DNA of 64,000 nucleotides from Pedobacter sp. Leaf194 (GTDB taxonomy: Bacteria; Bacteroidota; Bacteroidia; Sphingobacteriales; Sphingobacteriaceae), in NCBI RefSeq assembly GCF_001423945.1, contig NZ_LMPU01000001.1, positions 1,299,971-1,363,970 of the forward strand, given 5' to 3'. The translations under genes and the position numbers were made by a program. The notes beneath the pieces were generated by a model. The model saw only the letters and a program-made list of their open reading frames with translations. It did no database searches and was not told the DNA's origin. Of this stretch, positions 51,423 through 62,593 are shown in pieces (the stretch's first letter is position 1; each line of letters begins with the position of its first letter).

Positions 51423-53507
51423 ATGAATAGCTTTTTTGCCGGTACTTCTATTTTGTATTTTCTGGGTTGCCTCGCATTAGGTATTTTATATGCATGGTTA
51501 CTTTATAGAGGTAATAAAAACCTCGATAAAAAGTTACAATTTGCTTTAACCGCCGCCAGAATTTTTGCTGTAACCGCTATTGCCTGGCTACTATTTGCGC
51601 CATTAATTAAAACACTGAATTATACCTTAGATAAACCTGTCATCATTATCGGTCAGGATAATTCTCTTTCTGTTGGTCAGATTAGGCCGGCCGGTTTCAA
51701 CCAAAAGTTATACGAACAAAACCTTAAGGCTTTACAGGATAAACTTTCGGATAAGTATGAAGTAAAAACCTACAGTTTTGGCGATTCAGTTAGTAATGGC
51801 TTTGATTTTAAGAACCAGGGAAAATTAACAGACGCTTCTGCCTTTTTTCAAAAAATTAGAGATGAATATACCAATAGAAACGTTGGTGCAGTTGTTTTAG
51901 CAACCGATGGTATTTTCAACCACGGCGGAAATCCTTTATACAACATCAACCAAATTAATGCGCCGGTGTATAGCATTGCCCTGGGCGATAGCGTTCCGAA
52001 GCGTGATGTTTTGATTTCAAATGTGAATTACAACGACATCGTTTACCTTGATGATGATTTTACCGTTGAAGTGCAGGTTCAGGCCTTCCAAAGTGATAAG
52101 GAAAACACGGCTTTAACCATTAGTAAGAATGGTGCAAAAGTCGGGCAGCAGAACATTACCATCAATGGAAATTCCTTTTTAAAAACGATTCCGGTAAAAT
52201 TACATGCAAACAAAATTGGTGTTCAAAAGTATTCCGTTCAACTAGGGACGGTACCAAATGAAATCACCACAAAAAATAATTCACAAACTTTTTATGTCGA
52301 GGTAATTGATGGCCGGCAAAAAGTGCTGCTGGCTGCGGCTGCCCCGCATCCCGATTTGGGGGTCTTAAGAGAAGCCATTACACTTAACAAACATTATGAG
52401 GCGAAACTTGCGCTGGCAGATGAGTTGAATGCAATAGATCCTTCTAAATTTGATTTAATTGTGTTATACCAGTTGCCGGATGTTCAAAATCTTTCGGCTT
52501 CTTTTTTACAAAGAGTTAAAACCTTAAAGAAGCCCGTTTGGTATATTTTGGGTGCGCAAAGCAACGTCAATGCTTTTAACCAACTTCAGAATCAGGTAAA
52601 TTTGAGTTCAGCCAACGGCTCGATTCAGGAAGTTTATCCTGCTTTTGCGAACAATTTCACCAGTTTTAAATTATCTGAAGAAAACAAAAAGCAGGTCTCC
52701 ACTTTCGACCCTCTGTTAATGCCATTTGGCAGATTAACCTTAAATGCAAGTGCATCTATAATTTTTAATCAGCGAATCGGTAAAGTAAGTACGCAACAGC
52801 CATTATTGTTTTTTACCAGCGAAAATGGTTTAAAGGCAGGGTATTTAATGGGGGAAGGATTGTGGCGCTGGAAGCTTTCAGTTGCAGAGAACGAAACGGA
52901 ACAATCTAGCCTGAACAATTTGATTGCTAACACGGTGCAATACCTTTCCGTAAAAGACGACAAAAGAAGATTCAAGGTTTTCGCCTCAAAATCTGCCTTT
53001 GATGAAAATGAAAATATCCAGTTTAATGCAACACTTTATAATGAAAGTTATCAGCCGGTTAACCAACCGGAAGTTAGCTTGCAGGTAAAAAGCGATGCTG
53101 GAAAAATATTCAATTATGTGTTTTCGAGAACAGAAAATGCCTATCAACTCGATGCAGGGCCCATGCCCGCAGGGAATTATTCTTATTTAGCGAATACTTC
53201 TCTAGGCGGACAAAAGTTTAGTGCCGCCGGAAGTTTTTATGTAAATGCCCTGATTGCAGAATATCAGCAGACAACCGCCAATCATCAGTTGCTTAATACC
53301 ATATCGAAACAAAGCAACGGAAAGCTTTTTATGCCTGCCGATTTATTGAAGATTGCAGATGAAATTTTAAAGAATGAAAACATAAAAACCATTAGCTATG
53401 AAGACCGTAAATATGATGATCTTATCAATTTTAAATGGTTGTTCGCATTCATTGTGGCTTTGTTAAGCATCGAATGGTTTTTAAGGAAAAGAAACGGCGA
53501 ACTGTAA
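51423..53507 (+). CDS. Large membrane protein with VWA-like extracytoplasmic domain
   Basis: 694 residues. Two N-terminal membrane helices (LYFLGCLALGILYAWLLY, then FALTAARIFAVTAIAWLLFAPLI) and one C-terminal helix (WLFAFIVALLSIEWFL) bracket a large domain. Its first part looks VWA-like: VIIIGQDNSLSVGQIR would hold a degenerate metal motif (DxSxS replaced by DNSLS), and AVVLATDGIFNHGGNP matches the TDG segment. Next come Ig-like beta regions, a class-I amidotransferase-like Rossmann part (KFDLIVLYQLPDV, KKPVWYILGAQSN), and again beta sandwiches. Bacteroidota carry such proteins near Bat/aerotolerance-type genes, but none are adjacent. Function unknown. Confidence 0.8.
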   Translation: MNSFFAGTSILYFLGCLALGILYAWLLYRGNKNLDKKLQFALTAARIFAVTAIAWLLFAPLIKTLNYTLDKPVIIIGQDNSLSVGQIRPAGFNQKLYEQNLKALQDKLSDKYEVKTYSFGDSVSNGFDFKNQGKLTDASAFFQKIRDEYTNRNVGAVVLATDGIFNHGGNPLYNINQINAPVYSIALGDSVPKRDVLISNVNYNDIVYLDDDFTVEVQVQAFQSDKENTALTISKNGAKVGQQNITINGNSFLKTIPVKLHANKIGVQKYSVQLGTVPNEITTKNNSQTFYVEVIDGRQKVLLAAAAPHPDLGVLREAITLNKHYEAKLALADELNAIDPSKFDLIVLYQLPDVQNLSASFLQRVKTLKKPVWYILGAQSNVNAFNQLQNQVNLSSANGSIQEVYPAFANNFTSFKLSEENKKQVSTFDPLLMPFGRLTLNASASIIFNQRIGKVSTQQPLLFFTSENGLKAGYLMGEGLWRWKLSVAENETEQSSLNNLIANTVQYLSVKDDKRRFKVFASKSAFDENENIQFNATLYNESYQPVNQPEVSLQVKSDAGKIFNYVFSRTENAYQLDAGPMPAGNYSYLANTSLGGQKFSAAGSFYVNALIAEYQQTTANHQLLNTISKQSNGKLFMPADLLKIADEILKNENIKTISYEDRKYDDLINFKWLFAFIVALLSIEWFLRKRNGEL

Positions 53508-53606
53508 TTTCAAAATGTTTCATCCAGTCGTGTTCTCTCCAAGCTGAGGTAAATTGAAATTAATTTACATTTGGTACAGCCAGCTTCGCTAATTAGCCTT
53601 TAATCT

Positions 53607-54221
53607 TTAATGCCATTCGTCTTTATAGACAAACTTAGGCATATGCCATTCATATTTTATGGACAGCAAGCGCAGCGTTAAACCAATAACTGTAGCCAGG
53701 ATAGTGGCTAAAAACTCACTTCCGTGGAAATGTTCTATCCCAATATAAACGCCTCCGGTTACAATTGCGGCACTTGCATAAATTTCCTTGCGGAACAAGA
53801 ATGGAACTTCATTACACAATACATCACGTAAAACCCCGCCCGCACAACCTGTTATCATGCCGCTAAACAAAACAATTAAGTATGGTAAGTGAATTTGTTG
53901 TGCAACCTGGCAACCAATAATCGTGAAAACAACAAGGCCCATCGCATCAAGAAAAAGAAATAGTTTTTTGAGTTTCGTCATAACAGATGCGATGAAAGCA
54001 GCAAATAACGCTGCGACTGCTGTAATAACCAAATATTCAGGATGTTCAACCCAACTCATAGGATAGTGGCCAAATAACACGTTTCTAACCGTACCACCGC
54101 CCAAAGCCGTAACCCAGGCAATGATACAAACACCAACCCAATCCATATCTCTTCTGCCAGCAGAAAGCGCTGCAGTCATAGCCTCAGCCGTAATTGCGAT
54201 GATGTATAAAATGTGGAGCAT
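53607..54221 (-). CDS. TRIC family cation channel (UPF0126/YicG-like)
   Basis: 204 residues with about seven hydrophobic segments. The two internal repeats of the family are seen as ALGGGTVRNVLFG (40-52) and GCAGGVLRDVLCNEVPFLF (about 124-142), each with the GGxxRD/N signature that lines the pore. Prokaryotic TRIC channels are trimeric potassium or sodium channels of the inner membrane. The gene is followed downstream by VWA-like sequence on the opposite strand and preceded by the divIC-like gene on the same strand, without obvious functional connection. Confidence 0.88.
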   Translation of the reverse strand: MLHILYIIAITAEAMTAALSAGRRDMDWVGVCIIAWVTALGGGTVRNVLFGHYPMSWVEHPEYLVITAVAALFAAFIASVMTKLKKLFLFLDAMGLVVFTIIGCQVAQQIHLPYLIVLFSGMITGCAGGVLRDVLCNEVPFLFRKEIYASAAIVTGGVYIGIEHFHGSEFLATILATVIGLTLRLLSIKYEWHMPKFVYKDEWH

Positions 54222-54270
54222 AGAGCGGGTTAATCGTTCGAAGTCTATCCTGAACTCCTAACCATTCTGA

Positions 54271-54570
54271 TTAGTCTTTTTTCTCTTCATGAATAATAAC
54301 AAAGACATCTTCGTTATCTTTTTTCATGAAATACTTTTCTCGGGCAAACTTTTCGGCGGTATTTAAGTTGGTGCTTAATTCGTTTAAATCCTTTTTAACC
54401 TGGGCGGTTTCCTTTTCGAAATATTCTTTTTCTTCCTGCAACTTGTTCGCCTGGCTACGGTATTCGTATTGCGACATCATATCATTTTTATCGAAAAACA
54501 GCATCCACACAGCAAAAGCAGCCGTAGCCAGGAAATACTTATTGCGGAAAAGATCTATTAAACGTTTCAT
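54271..54570 (-). CDS. FtsB/DivIC-like septum formation initiator protein
   Basis: 99 residues. A short N-terminal part is followed by one transmembrane segment (YFLATAAFAVWMLFF, about 12-26), then a coiled coil (YRSQANKLQEEKEYFEKETA through LNELSTNLN, about 37-72), and a small C-terminal domain with AREKYFMKKDNEDVFVI, the usual FtsB/DivIC ending. These bitopic proteins link the divisome core in the periplasm. The gene follows eno on the same strand after 166 bases, the classical eno-ftsB order known from many bacteria. Confidence 0.9.
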   Translation of the reverse strand: MKRLIDLFRNKYFLATAAFAVWMLFFDKNDMMSQYEYRSQANKLQEEKEYFEKETAQVKKDLNELSTNLNTAEKFAREKYFMKKDNEDVFVIIHEEKKD

Positions 54571-54736
54571 ATTAAGATATTGACGGCGTAAATGTATAAA
54601 AAAACATCCGAAGATTTAAAATCTCCGGATGTTCCACAAATAAGTTTTTCAACTTGTTAACATTAAACCTAGATGTCAGGTTAAGCCTGCAGAAACATTT
54701 TAATAAAAGTCCCCGCAAAAGCTCAATAATATCTGT

Positions 54737-56119
<1,383 letters not shown>

Positions 56120-56200
56120 TTAATAAAAGCGTTTTGGGCGTTAATGTTACGATACTAAATTAAGCCTGACGAGTGCCCAGGTTTTGAGTTGACATCAATA

Positions 56201-56302
56201 TTTTGGAAAGCAATTACTGAAGCTTTTGGGTATATCCAGTCCCGCTTTTTGTTACAATAAAAGCAGAAAAAGCTTTTGGTTTTCACTGCAATCGGGTTTA
56301 AA
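56201..56302 (+). repeat. Dispersed intergenic element, copy C, with central hairpin
   Basis: TTTTGGAAAGCA (56201-56212), a 24-base spacer, CAGTCCCGCTTT (56237-56248), a hairpin AAAAGC-agaaaaa-GCTTTT, and CAATCGGGTTTAAA (56289-56302). The three 12-14 base blocks equal those of copy B; the spacer and hairpin do not. Confidence 0.72.
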
Positions 56303-56384
56303 TAACTTAAATCCGGTAATTCTTCGGCGAGCGAATGTTTCTAACCAGTTAGCATGGAGTTGCCATCATCAACATTCAACGAAA

Positions 56385-57509
56385 TTATTTTGCTATGAAC
56401 TTTAAAAAAGGCACAAATTCACGGTGCCAAAACCATTGCTTGTGTTTGCCGTCTTCCTTTTCAACTAAAATCATGTTTTTATTTAAACCATCAGGGTTCA
56501 AAATGGAATGAACCTTTTTCATATCCTCAATCATTTCCGACCCTTCCAAATCGCCGGCCACAAAAAATATTTTATTGTTTTTTAAGCGGGATAAATTAGC
56601 ACTAACGTCTGCGTATATCTCTGGCGCTATCCAAAACGAAGGACTGAAAACGCCTGCCGAACCGAACACCTCCGGATATTTCAATATTGCGTACAAAGAA
56701 ATTAATCCGCCCATGGAGCTGCCGGCAATGGCTGTATTCTTAGCATCTTTAAAGGTTCTGTATTTGGCATCTATAAAAGGTTTCAGGGTTTCAACTAAAA
56801 AAGAAACGTAAGCTTTGCCTTCTCCTTTACCATATTTGCTATCATATGGATTATATTCTTTAAGCCTGTCTTGCTCATCATTGTCTATTCCCACAATTAT
56901 CATCTCCTTCAAACCATCACGTATCAGGCTATCCATTATAGAATCTGCTGCCCATTCATCAGCACGGGGCGGGTTTGCATGAAACAAAGTTTGTCCATCA
57001 TGCATGTAGATCACAGGATACTTCTTTGTTGATTTTGAGTAACCCTTCGGTAAATAAATCCAGATTTGCCGATGCTTGTTTAACTGCGGTATAAAAAACG
57101 CCGAGTCCACCACCTGCACATGGTCGCCGTAATGATATTCTTGTTTCACTTGTTTAAAGTTATCCGCCCAGTTTGCAACATTAACACTCATACTGGTATC
57201 AACAGTCAAATTTAAATTTCTGTTTTCAATAGCTCTGCCATTTTTTTCGCATTCTACCTTCTCCCAACTTCCTCTCGTAATTTTAAAGTCGTGGCTGCCC
57301 TTAGGTAAATTTAGTGCTATGGTATAATTTAAGCTATCCTTTTGTTTGAGTCTGAACGCCTCGTTTTTCGGGTTCCAATCGTTAAAGTTGCCTGCAACGA
57401 ACAAGCTGTCGGTGGTTTTTTGCGAAATGCTGATCTTAAGTGTAATTTTAATCTGAGCAGACGAAAGGATTGGTACTAGCAAGCTGAGAAACAAGAAGTG
57501 CTTTAACAT
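56385..57509 (-). CDS. Exported esterase with N-terminal glycogen-binding-like (CBM48/E-set) domain
   Basis: 374 residues from the ATG at 57509, which begins a signal peptide (MLKHFLFLSLLVPILSSAQ). An E-set/CBM48-like domain (about 20-110) shows LFVAGNFNDWNPKNEAFRL. The alpha/beta-hydrolase domain of the enterochelin-esterase/esterase D type follows, with YPVIYMHDGQTLF (oxyanion region), nucleophile Ser265 in AGSSMGGLISLY, and a final His in DGKHKQWFWHREF. Possible substrates are acetylated or feruloylated glycans or siderophore esters; the sequence does not decide. It is divergent from the mscS-type gene and downstream of eno. Confidence 0.87.
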   Translation of the reverse strand: MLKHFLFLSLLVPILSSAQIKITLKISISQKTTDSLFVAGNFNDWNPKNEAFRLKQKDSLNYTIALNLPKGSHDFKITRGSWEKVECEKNGRAIENRNLNLTVDTSMSVNVANWADNFKQVKQEYHYGDHVQVVDSAFFIPQLNKHRQIWIYLPKGYSKSTKKYPVIYMHDGQTLFHANPPRADEWAADSIMDSLIRDGLKEMIIVGIDNDEQDRLKEYNPYDSKYGKGEGKAYVSFLVETLKPFIDAKYRTFKDAKNTAIAGSSMGGLISLYAILKYPEVFGSAGVFSPSFWIAPEIYADVSANLSRLKNNKIFFVAGDLEGSEMIEDMKKVHSILNPDGLNKNMILVEKEDGKHKQWFWHREFVPFLKFIAK

Positions 57510-57650
57510 GTAGTTTAATTTGTTTTTCAATCTACAAATTATTTCATGTGTTGAAAGGTTAAATCGGAAATTTGTGTCGTTATAAATCTTACTTTTGCTT
57601 TCCCTGTCATCAGAAACATAATACATCTCCAAGATTTTTAAAATAGATAT

Positions 57651-60017
57651 ATGTCTTTAACAAGTTTAAAGAAGAGCAGTTTCATTGCTTTTTCGCTCGC
57701 ATTCATGCTGTTGTATTCAGCCCGGGGCATTTGTCAGCAGAAGAAAGATTCGCTACTAAATAAACCAGCAAAGCAGATAGATGAGGCGCAAATTCCGCTA
57801 TTGGTTACAAAAATCGAGACTTATAATTTTACTATTGATAGAAGTAAATTTATTTTACAACGAGGTTTTGATGTAAGTAAAATACAAGATGCCTTACCTG
57901 CCATCGAAAAAAAGGTGAAGGGATTTAAAGCAAGGTTTGAAAAAAACGGCAGCAACATGAACTTGCGCAGTTTAAACAGCTCTGTGATTATGCTTGCAGA
58001 GGTAGCTGATAACTTAACAACTTACAAGGCAATACTCGCCGAATACTGCCTACAGCTTAATAAAACCCAAACCGATTTAAACAAGATATTAACGGACAAG
58101 AGTTTAAAGGCTGATGTTGAAGATTCTACTTTGAAAGCTCAAATAGCCGATGTTTTGGTAGAGGGAAATAAACTGAACCTTACTCAAAAGAAAATTTTGG
58201 CAAATATTAACCTGCTAAGCAGCCACATATCGGTTAACCTTTTGCAAACAAAAAACCTTTCTTCAGATATGGTTTATCTGTCTATTTCCAAGAAAATAAA
58301 TATGTGGTCGCAGGAGGAGGCGCCACTATTTAAAGCAAAGCCTGGGCAATATGATAGTTCTTTTTCGCAGGTAATTTCAAAGGCCTTTGAGCGCTCAGGA
58401 AAAATTATTTTTATTTACCTCGCCGGGAAAATTGGCGTTGTGGTACTCAGTTTGTTAATTTTTGCCGCTTTAACCGCGTGGATGGTGTCAAATATGCGCC
58501 GGGTAAAAAAGCTTGATGAAAAAGAAAGCATTTTAGCTCAGGTTCAATTTTTAAAAAGGAACGTTATAATTGCTTCACTCTTCGCTTTTTTTACTTACGT
58601 GCCGTTTCTTTTCGGTAACCCCACCATGTCCATGCTCCATGCCTTAGAGCTGTGCCGTTTATTAGCGCTATCTTACCTCTTAATACCTTTCTTAACAAAG
58701 TTCGGCCGCTTAATCTGGTTTTCCTTATCCACGCTGTGGGTGTTTTTCGCATTAGATGATATCTTGCTCGATTCGGCATTTGGCGAACGATGGGCGCTAT
58801 TTATTGCAGCACTGTTACTCCTGGCAATATGCGTTCAAATCATCAAAAGCAAAACCAATTTGTTTGTTAAAATAGAAGCCTCACCGGCAACAAAAGCTTT
58901 GGTGTATTTTACCATTTTCCAAATTTTCTTGTCGCTGGTTTTCAACTTGACAGGACGATTATCATTAGCAAAAATTTTTGGGGTAAGCGCAATCCAATGT
59001 TTGATGCTGGGCGTAACACTTAAAGTTTTTTGCACGCTGGTTTTAGAAGCAATTTACCTCCAAACAGAGGCTTATCAATCCAGCCGGTTCTCTGATTTTA
59101 TCAACTATAAGGAACTACAGTTTCGTTTGCAGCGGTATTTATGGTTTATTGCTGCTGTTGTGTTTTTCGTCTCATTTGTTAGAAACATCACCTTGTACGA
59201 TTTGTTAACCAGCGCTACATCGCAGTTTTTTAACGAAATCAGAAGTATCGGCAGTTACAAATTTACCTTTGCAAGCATTGCTATATTTATTTGCATTATC
59301 TGGCTTTCATCAATCATTTCGAGCTTTATAAGCTTCTTCTTTGGGCACGAAAAAGCAGTTGCAGGCGGTAAACGGAATAGCCTAAACTCCATGATGTTGC
59401 TGATTAGACTGGCCATCTGGACGATTGGTTTTTTAGTGGCAGTTGCAGCAGCCGGTATCCCGATTGATAAGCTATCGATAATGTTAGGTGCTTTGGGTGT
59501 TGGTATAGGTTTTGGCTTGCAAAACATCGTTAATAATCTCGTTTCGGGTGTAATCATCGCTTTTGAACGGCCAATTCAAATTGGCGACCAGATTGAGATT
59601 GGAACAAAAGCCGGTGTTGTAAAAGAAATCGGCGTTCGTTCCAGCAAAATACACAGTGCCGAGGGTTCGGATATCATTGTTCCAAATGGAGATTTATTGT
59701 CGCAACATTTAATTAACTGGACCATGCAGGACAGGAGCAAACGCGTCGAGTTCACCGTTGGCATCCCTTACGAAACTGACATTGAACTGGTGATAAATTT
59801 AATCGCAGATAAGCTGGCAAAAAACCAGCGGATCCTTCCCTTGCCAAAACCCGTGATTATTGTTCAGGATTTTGGCGAATACGCAGTTGGCATACGGACG
59901 TTATTGTGGGTTGCCGATTTATCTGTAGCGGGCGAGGTGCGAACAGAGGCAATGATTGATGTAAAGAGCGTTTTAAGCGAAGCCGGAATTAATCTTCAGG
60001 TAAGGCCGTTAAGCTAA
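57651..60017 (+). CDS. Large MscS-type mechanosensitive channel
   Basis: 788 residues. A signal-like N-terminus ends near GICQ (about 29), followed by a mostly helical periplasmic region (30-235) with coiled-coil character. Next come around eight to ten membrane helices, and the MscS core with pore helix MLGALGVGIGFGLQNIVNNL (about 610-630). The beta domain follows (FERPIQIGDQIEIGTKAGVVKEIG and IIVPNGDLLSQHLINW), then the alpha/beta C-terminal domain. The size and extra helices make it like the MscK/YbdG-type large paralogues rather than minimal MscS. It should release solutes on hypo-osmotic shock from the inner membrane. Confidence 0.93.
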   Translation: MSLTSLKKSSFIAFSLAFMLLYSARGICQQKKDSLLNKPAKQIDEAQIPLLVTKIETYNFTIDRSKFILQRGFDVSKIQDALPAIEKKVKGFKARFEKNGSNMNLRSLNSSVIMLAEVADNLTTYKAILAEYCLQLNKTQTDLNKILTDKSLKADVEDSTLKAQIADVLVEGNKLNLTQKKILANINLLSSHISVNLLQTKNLSSDMVYLSISKKINMWSQEEAPLFKAKPGQYDSSFSQVISKAFERSGKIIFIYLAGKIGVVVLSLLIFAALTAWMVSNMRRVKKLDEKESILAQVQFLKRNVIIASLFAFFTYVPFLFGNPTMSMLHALELCRLLALSYLLIPFLTKFGRLIWFSLSTLWVFFALDDILLDSAFGERWALFIAALLLLAICVQIIKSKTNLFVKIEASPATKALVYFTIFQIFLSLVFNLTGRLSLAKIFGVSAIQCLMLGVTLKVFCTLVLEAIYLQTEAYQSSRFSDFINYKELQFRLQRYLWFIAAVVFFVSFVRNITLYDLLTSATSQFFNEIRSIGSYKFTFASIAIFICIIWLSSIISSFISFFFGHEKAVAGGKRNSLNSMMLLIRLAIWTIGFLVAVAAAGIPIDKLSIMLGALGVGIGFGLQNIVNNLVSGVIIAFERPIQIGDQIEIGTKAGVVKEIGVRSSKIHSAEGSDIIVPNGDLLSQHLINWTMQDRSKRVEFTVGIPYETDIELVINLIADKLAKNQRILPLPKPVIIVQDFGEYAVGIRTLLWVADLSVAGEVRTEAMIDVKSVLSEAGINLQVRPLS

Positions 60018-60049
60018 GCACTTACCCTATTAAGCGCAACCCGATTTCC

Positions 60050-61456
60050 TTATTTCAGTTCATCTAACACGCGGAACAACTTTTTATTAATGCCGCTTCC
60101 GCTGTAGTTGTTAATGTTTATTACAATTACATACTTATTTCCTGCAGAATCGGTATGGTAGCCAGCGAAAGCAGAAACATCGTTTATGGTTCCGCTCTTT
60201 ATTTTCATGCCATTGTATTCGGGTAAGGCTTTGTAGAAGTCGGGAAACCAATTTTCCTTTTGAATTTGAAATAAAATGCCAGCCATTGCCGAAGTCGTAA
60301 TTCTGTCGCCGGGCGACAATCCGCTACCATCGATAATATTCAGTGCAGATTTATCAATTCCTTTTTCTGACCAGTAACTTATTTCCGTTTCTGCTCCTTT
60401 TGATGTTGAAGCGGTCTTTCCGGCTTTCAACGCAATAGTTTTCAAAAGCGTTTCTCCATATAAATTTATACTTTTCTTGAGGAACCAATAGGTGATCTCG
60501 CTTAAATTGGGAGAACTGATTGTATTTATTTTTTGAGTTATGGCAGGTATTTCCTGATTATTCAACGCCATTAACCGCGTTGTTGTAGCCGGTTGCACAG
60601 CGGGAATTCCCAGTCTTTTTAACGTATCCTGCAGGCGGTACGCACAGTCAAAAGCAGGGTCGGGTAGTGCTACAGAAATACCCGCTTTGGAAATCCCCAT
60701 TCCCCAACTTCCGCGTAAATAAGCAACGTTGCTATACGGCGGGAGGAAGGCATAGGTTCTGTCGCCACTGCCCGAAGAACCAGTTTTTAACTCATTTACA
60801 ATTTTTATATAAGGAGTTTCTGGCACGGCTTTAACCACTTTAACTTCGTTCGCTGCGCTCAAACCTGGGTTTAGGTGTATGTCGAACTGATTTTCCCGCC
60901 AGGCTAAACCGGAAGTACCTGCTCCATAATAATTTCCAATATCTTGCCAAACCCAACCCTCAGGCGTAGTTTGTGTGCCAAAAATCCTGTCGTCGCCAAT
61001 GATAGCGCCTTCAATTTTTTTTATGCCAGCAGCTTTTATTGCGGAAACCCACTGCGTTAAAACTGCATTCTCTTTATTTTGGTAACGCCACGAACCTAAA
61101 GTCGGGTCGCCGCTACCGATGATGATTAAGTTTCCTTTCAACGTTCCGTCGGTGGTGATATTTCCACTGTACGCAAGGGTTGTTTGAAACTGAAAATCTT
61201 TACCAAGAATACTAAAGGCAGTGGCAGCGGTAATGGTTTTTAAGGTTGATGCTGTGGCTAAACCGATTTGGTCATTTTTAGCAAACAGTGTTTTGCCCGT
61301 GTTGGCGTCTAAAACACAAAGTGATGTGATGGCATGTTTTGCCTGTTCATCAGCCAATAACGTATTGAAAGCCCGTTCCAGGTTTTGAATTCTATTTTGA
61401 GCAAAGCAAGTGACAGAGAAGAAAATAAAAAATAATGCAGGCTTAAAAAATTTCAT
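60050..61456 (-). CDS. dacB: D-alanyl-D-alanine carboxypeptidase/endopeptidase (PBP4, DacB type)
   Basis: 468 residues from the ATG at 61456, which starts a signal peptide (MKFFKPALFFIFFSVTCFAQ); an upstream in-frame start would place 15 odd residues before it. The class-C PBP motifs are SxxK with Ser70/Lys73 (TASTLKTIT), SxN as SIN in KKSINLYGETLLK, and KTG replaced by KSG in MKIKSGTINDVSAF. The long insertion between the SxxK and SxN motifs is normal for PBP4. The enzyme trims or cuts peptide cross-links in the periplasm. The gene converges on the mscS-type gene 32 bases away. Confidence 0.94.
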   Translation of the reverse strand: MKFFKPALFFIFFSVTCFAQNRIQNLERAFNTLLADEQAKHAITSLCVLDANTGKTLFAKNDQIGLATASTLKTITAATAFSILGKDFQFQTTLAYSGNITTDGTLKGNLIIIGSGDPTLGSWRYQNKENAVLTQWVSAIKAAGIKKIEGAIIGDDRIFGTQTTPEGWVWQDIGNYYGAGTSGLAWRENQFDIHLNPGLSAANEVKVVKAVPETPYIKIVNELKTGSSGSGDRTYAFLPPYSNVAYLRGSWGMGISKAGISVALPDPAFDCAYRLQDTLKRLGIPAVQPATTTRLMALNNQEIPAITQKINTISSPNLSEITYWFLKKSINLYGETLLKTIALKAGKTASTSKGAETEISYWSEKGIDKSALNIIDGSGLSPGDRITTSAMAGILFQIQKENWFPDFYKALPEYNGMKIKSGTINDVSAFAGYHTDSAGNKYVIVININNYSGSGINKKLFRVLDELK

Positions 61457-61554
61457 GTGGCAAAAATAAATGAAATAAAAAAAGTGATGTGTAACAAACA
61501 CATCACTTTGGTAATTACTTATTAATGATTTTCGAAACCTTCCGGCTTAAAAAA

Positions 61555-62544
61555 TTAAACTAATTCCTTCTGAATTAAATATTCTGCAATTTGAACCGCA
61601 TTGGTTGCAGCTCCTTTACGTAAATTATCGGCAACAATCCAAAGGTTTAGTGCTTTCGGTGCAGATTCATCTCTACGAATACGGCCAACAAAAACCTCAT
61701 CTTTTTCATGAGCATCTTTTGGCATAGGATATTTTAGATTTGCAACATCATCCACAACGATAATACCAGGTGATTTCTCTAAAATACTACGCACTTCTGC
61801 TAAGTCAAAATCGTTTTCAAATTCAATATTTACCGATTCTGAATGACCACCCATTACTGGAATACGAACAGTAGTTGCGGTAACTTTAATGCTGTCATCG
61901 CTCATGATTTTATTCGTTTCCTTAACCATTTTCATCTCTTCTTTGGTATATCCATTGTCCATGAAAACATCAATATGCGGAAGTACGTTTAAGTCGATTT
62001 CGTAGGCGTAAGCTTTAGGCCCATCAATTCCTTTACGTTCGTTCATCAATTGCTCAACCGCTTTAACTCCTGTTCCCGTAACCGATTGATAGGTAGAAAC
62101 CACAACACGTTTAATTTTGTATTTGTCGTGCAGCGGTTTCAAAACCACCACCATTTGAATGGTAGAACAGTTTGGGTTCGCAATAATTTTATTATCGATA
62201 GAAAGCTCGTGCGCATTTACTTCCGGTACAATTAATTTAATTGCCGGGTCCATTCTCCATGCAGAAGAATTATCGATAACTGTTGTTCCGGCTTCTTTAA
62301 ACCGTGGCGCATGTTCTAACGATGTATTTCCACCGGCAGAGAACAAAGCGATATCTGGTCGCATGCCAATAGCAGTATCCATGCTAACGATTGGAAACTT
62401 CTTACCCTTAAAAGTAATTTCCTTGCCAACACTCTTTTCTGATGCTACGGGAATTAACTCTGTTAAAGGGAAATTTCTTTCCTCCAATACTTTTAACATT
62501 ACGGTACCAACCAAACCGGTTGCACCAACTACTGCTACTTTCAT
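61555..62544 (-). CDS. asd: Aspartate-semialdehyde dehydrogenase
   Basis: 329 residues. It reduces aspartyl phosphate to aspartate semialdehyde, the branch point to lysine/diaminopimelate, threonine and methionine. Seen: the NADP loop VVGATGLVGTVML (5-17), the DNSSAWRMDP segment, catalytic Cys126 in IANPNCSTIQMV, RIPVMGGHSESVNIEF with the active-site His, and a C-terminal DNLRKGAATNAVQIAEYL. Its product feeds DapA and then DapB, whose gene is at the other end of the window. No operon partner is adjacent, and the next gene upstream is divergent. Confidence 0.96.
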   Translation of the reverse strand: MKVAVVGATGLVGTVMLKVLEERNFPLTELIPVASEKSVGKEITFKGKKFPIVSMDTAIGMRPDIALFSAGGNTSLEHAPRFKEAGTTVIDNSSAWRMDPAIKLIVPEVNAHELSIDNKIIANPNCSTIQMVVVLKPLHDKYKIKRVVVSTYQSVTGTGVKAVEQLMNERKGIDGPKAYAYEIDLNVLPHIDVFMDNGYTKEEMKMVKETNKIMSDDSIKVTATTVRIPVMGGHSESVNIEFENDFDLAEVRSILEKSPGIIVVDDVANLKYPMPKDAHEKDEVFVGRIRRDESAPKALNLWIVADNLRKGAATNAVQIAEYLIQKELV

Positions 62545-62593
62545 TCTTAATTTTAATTATTATATTTATTAAACATTTGATATAAGCCCAAAT

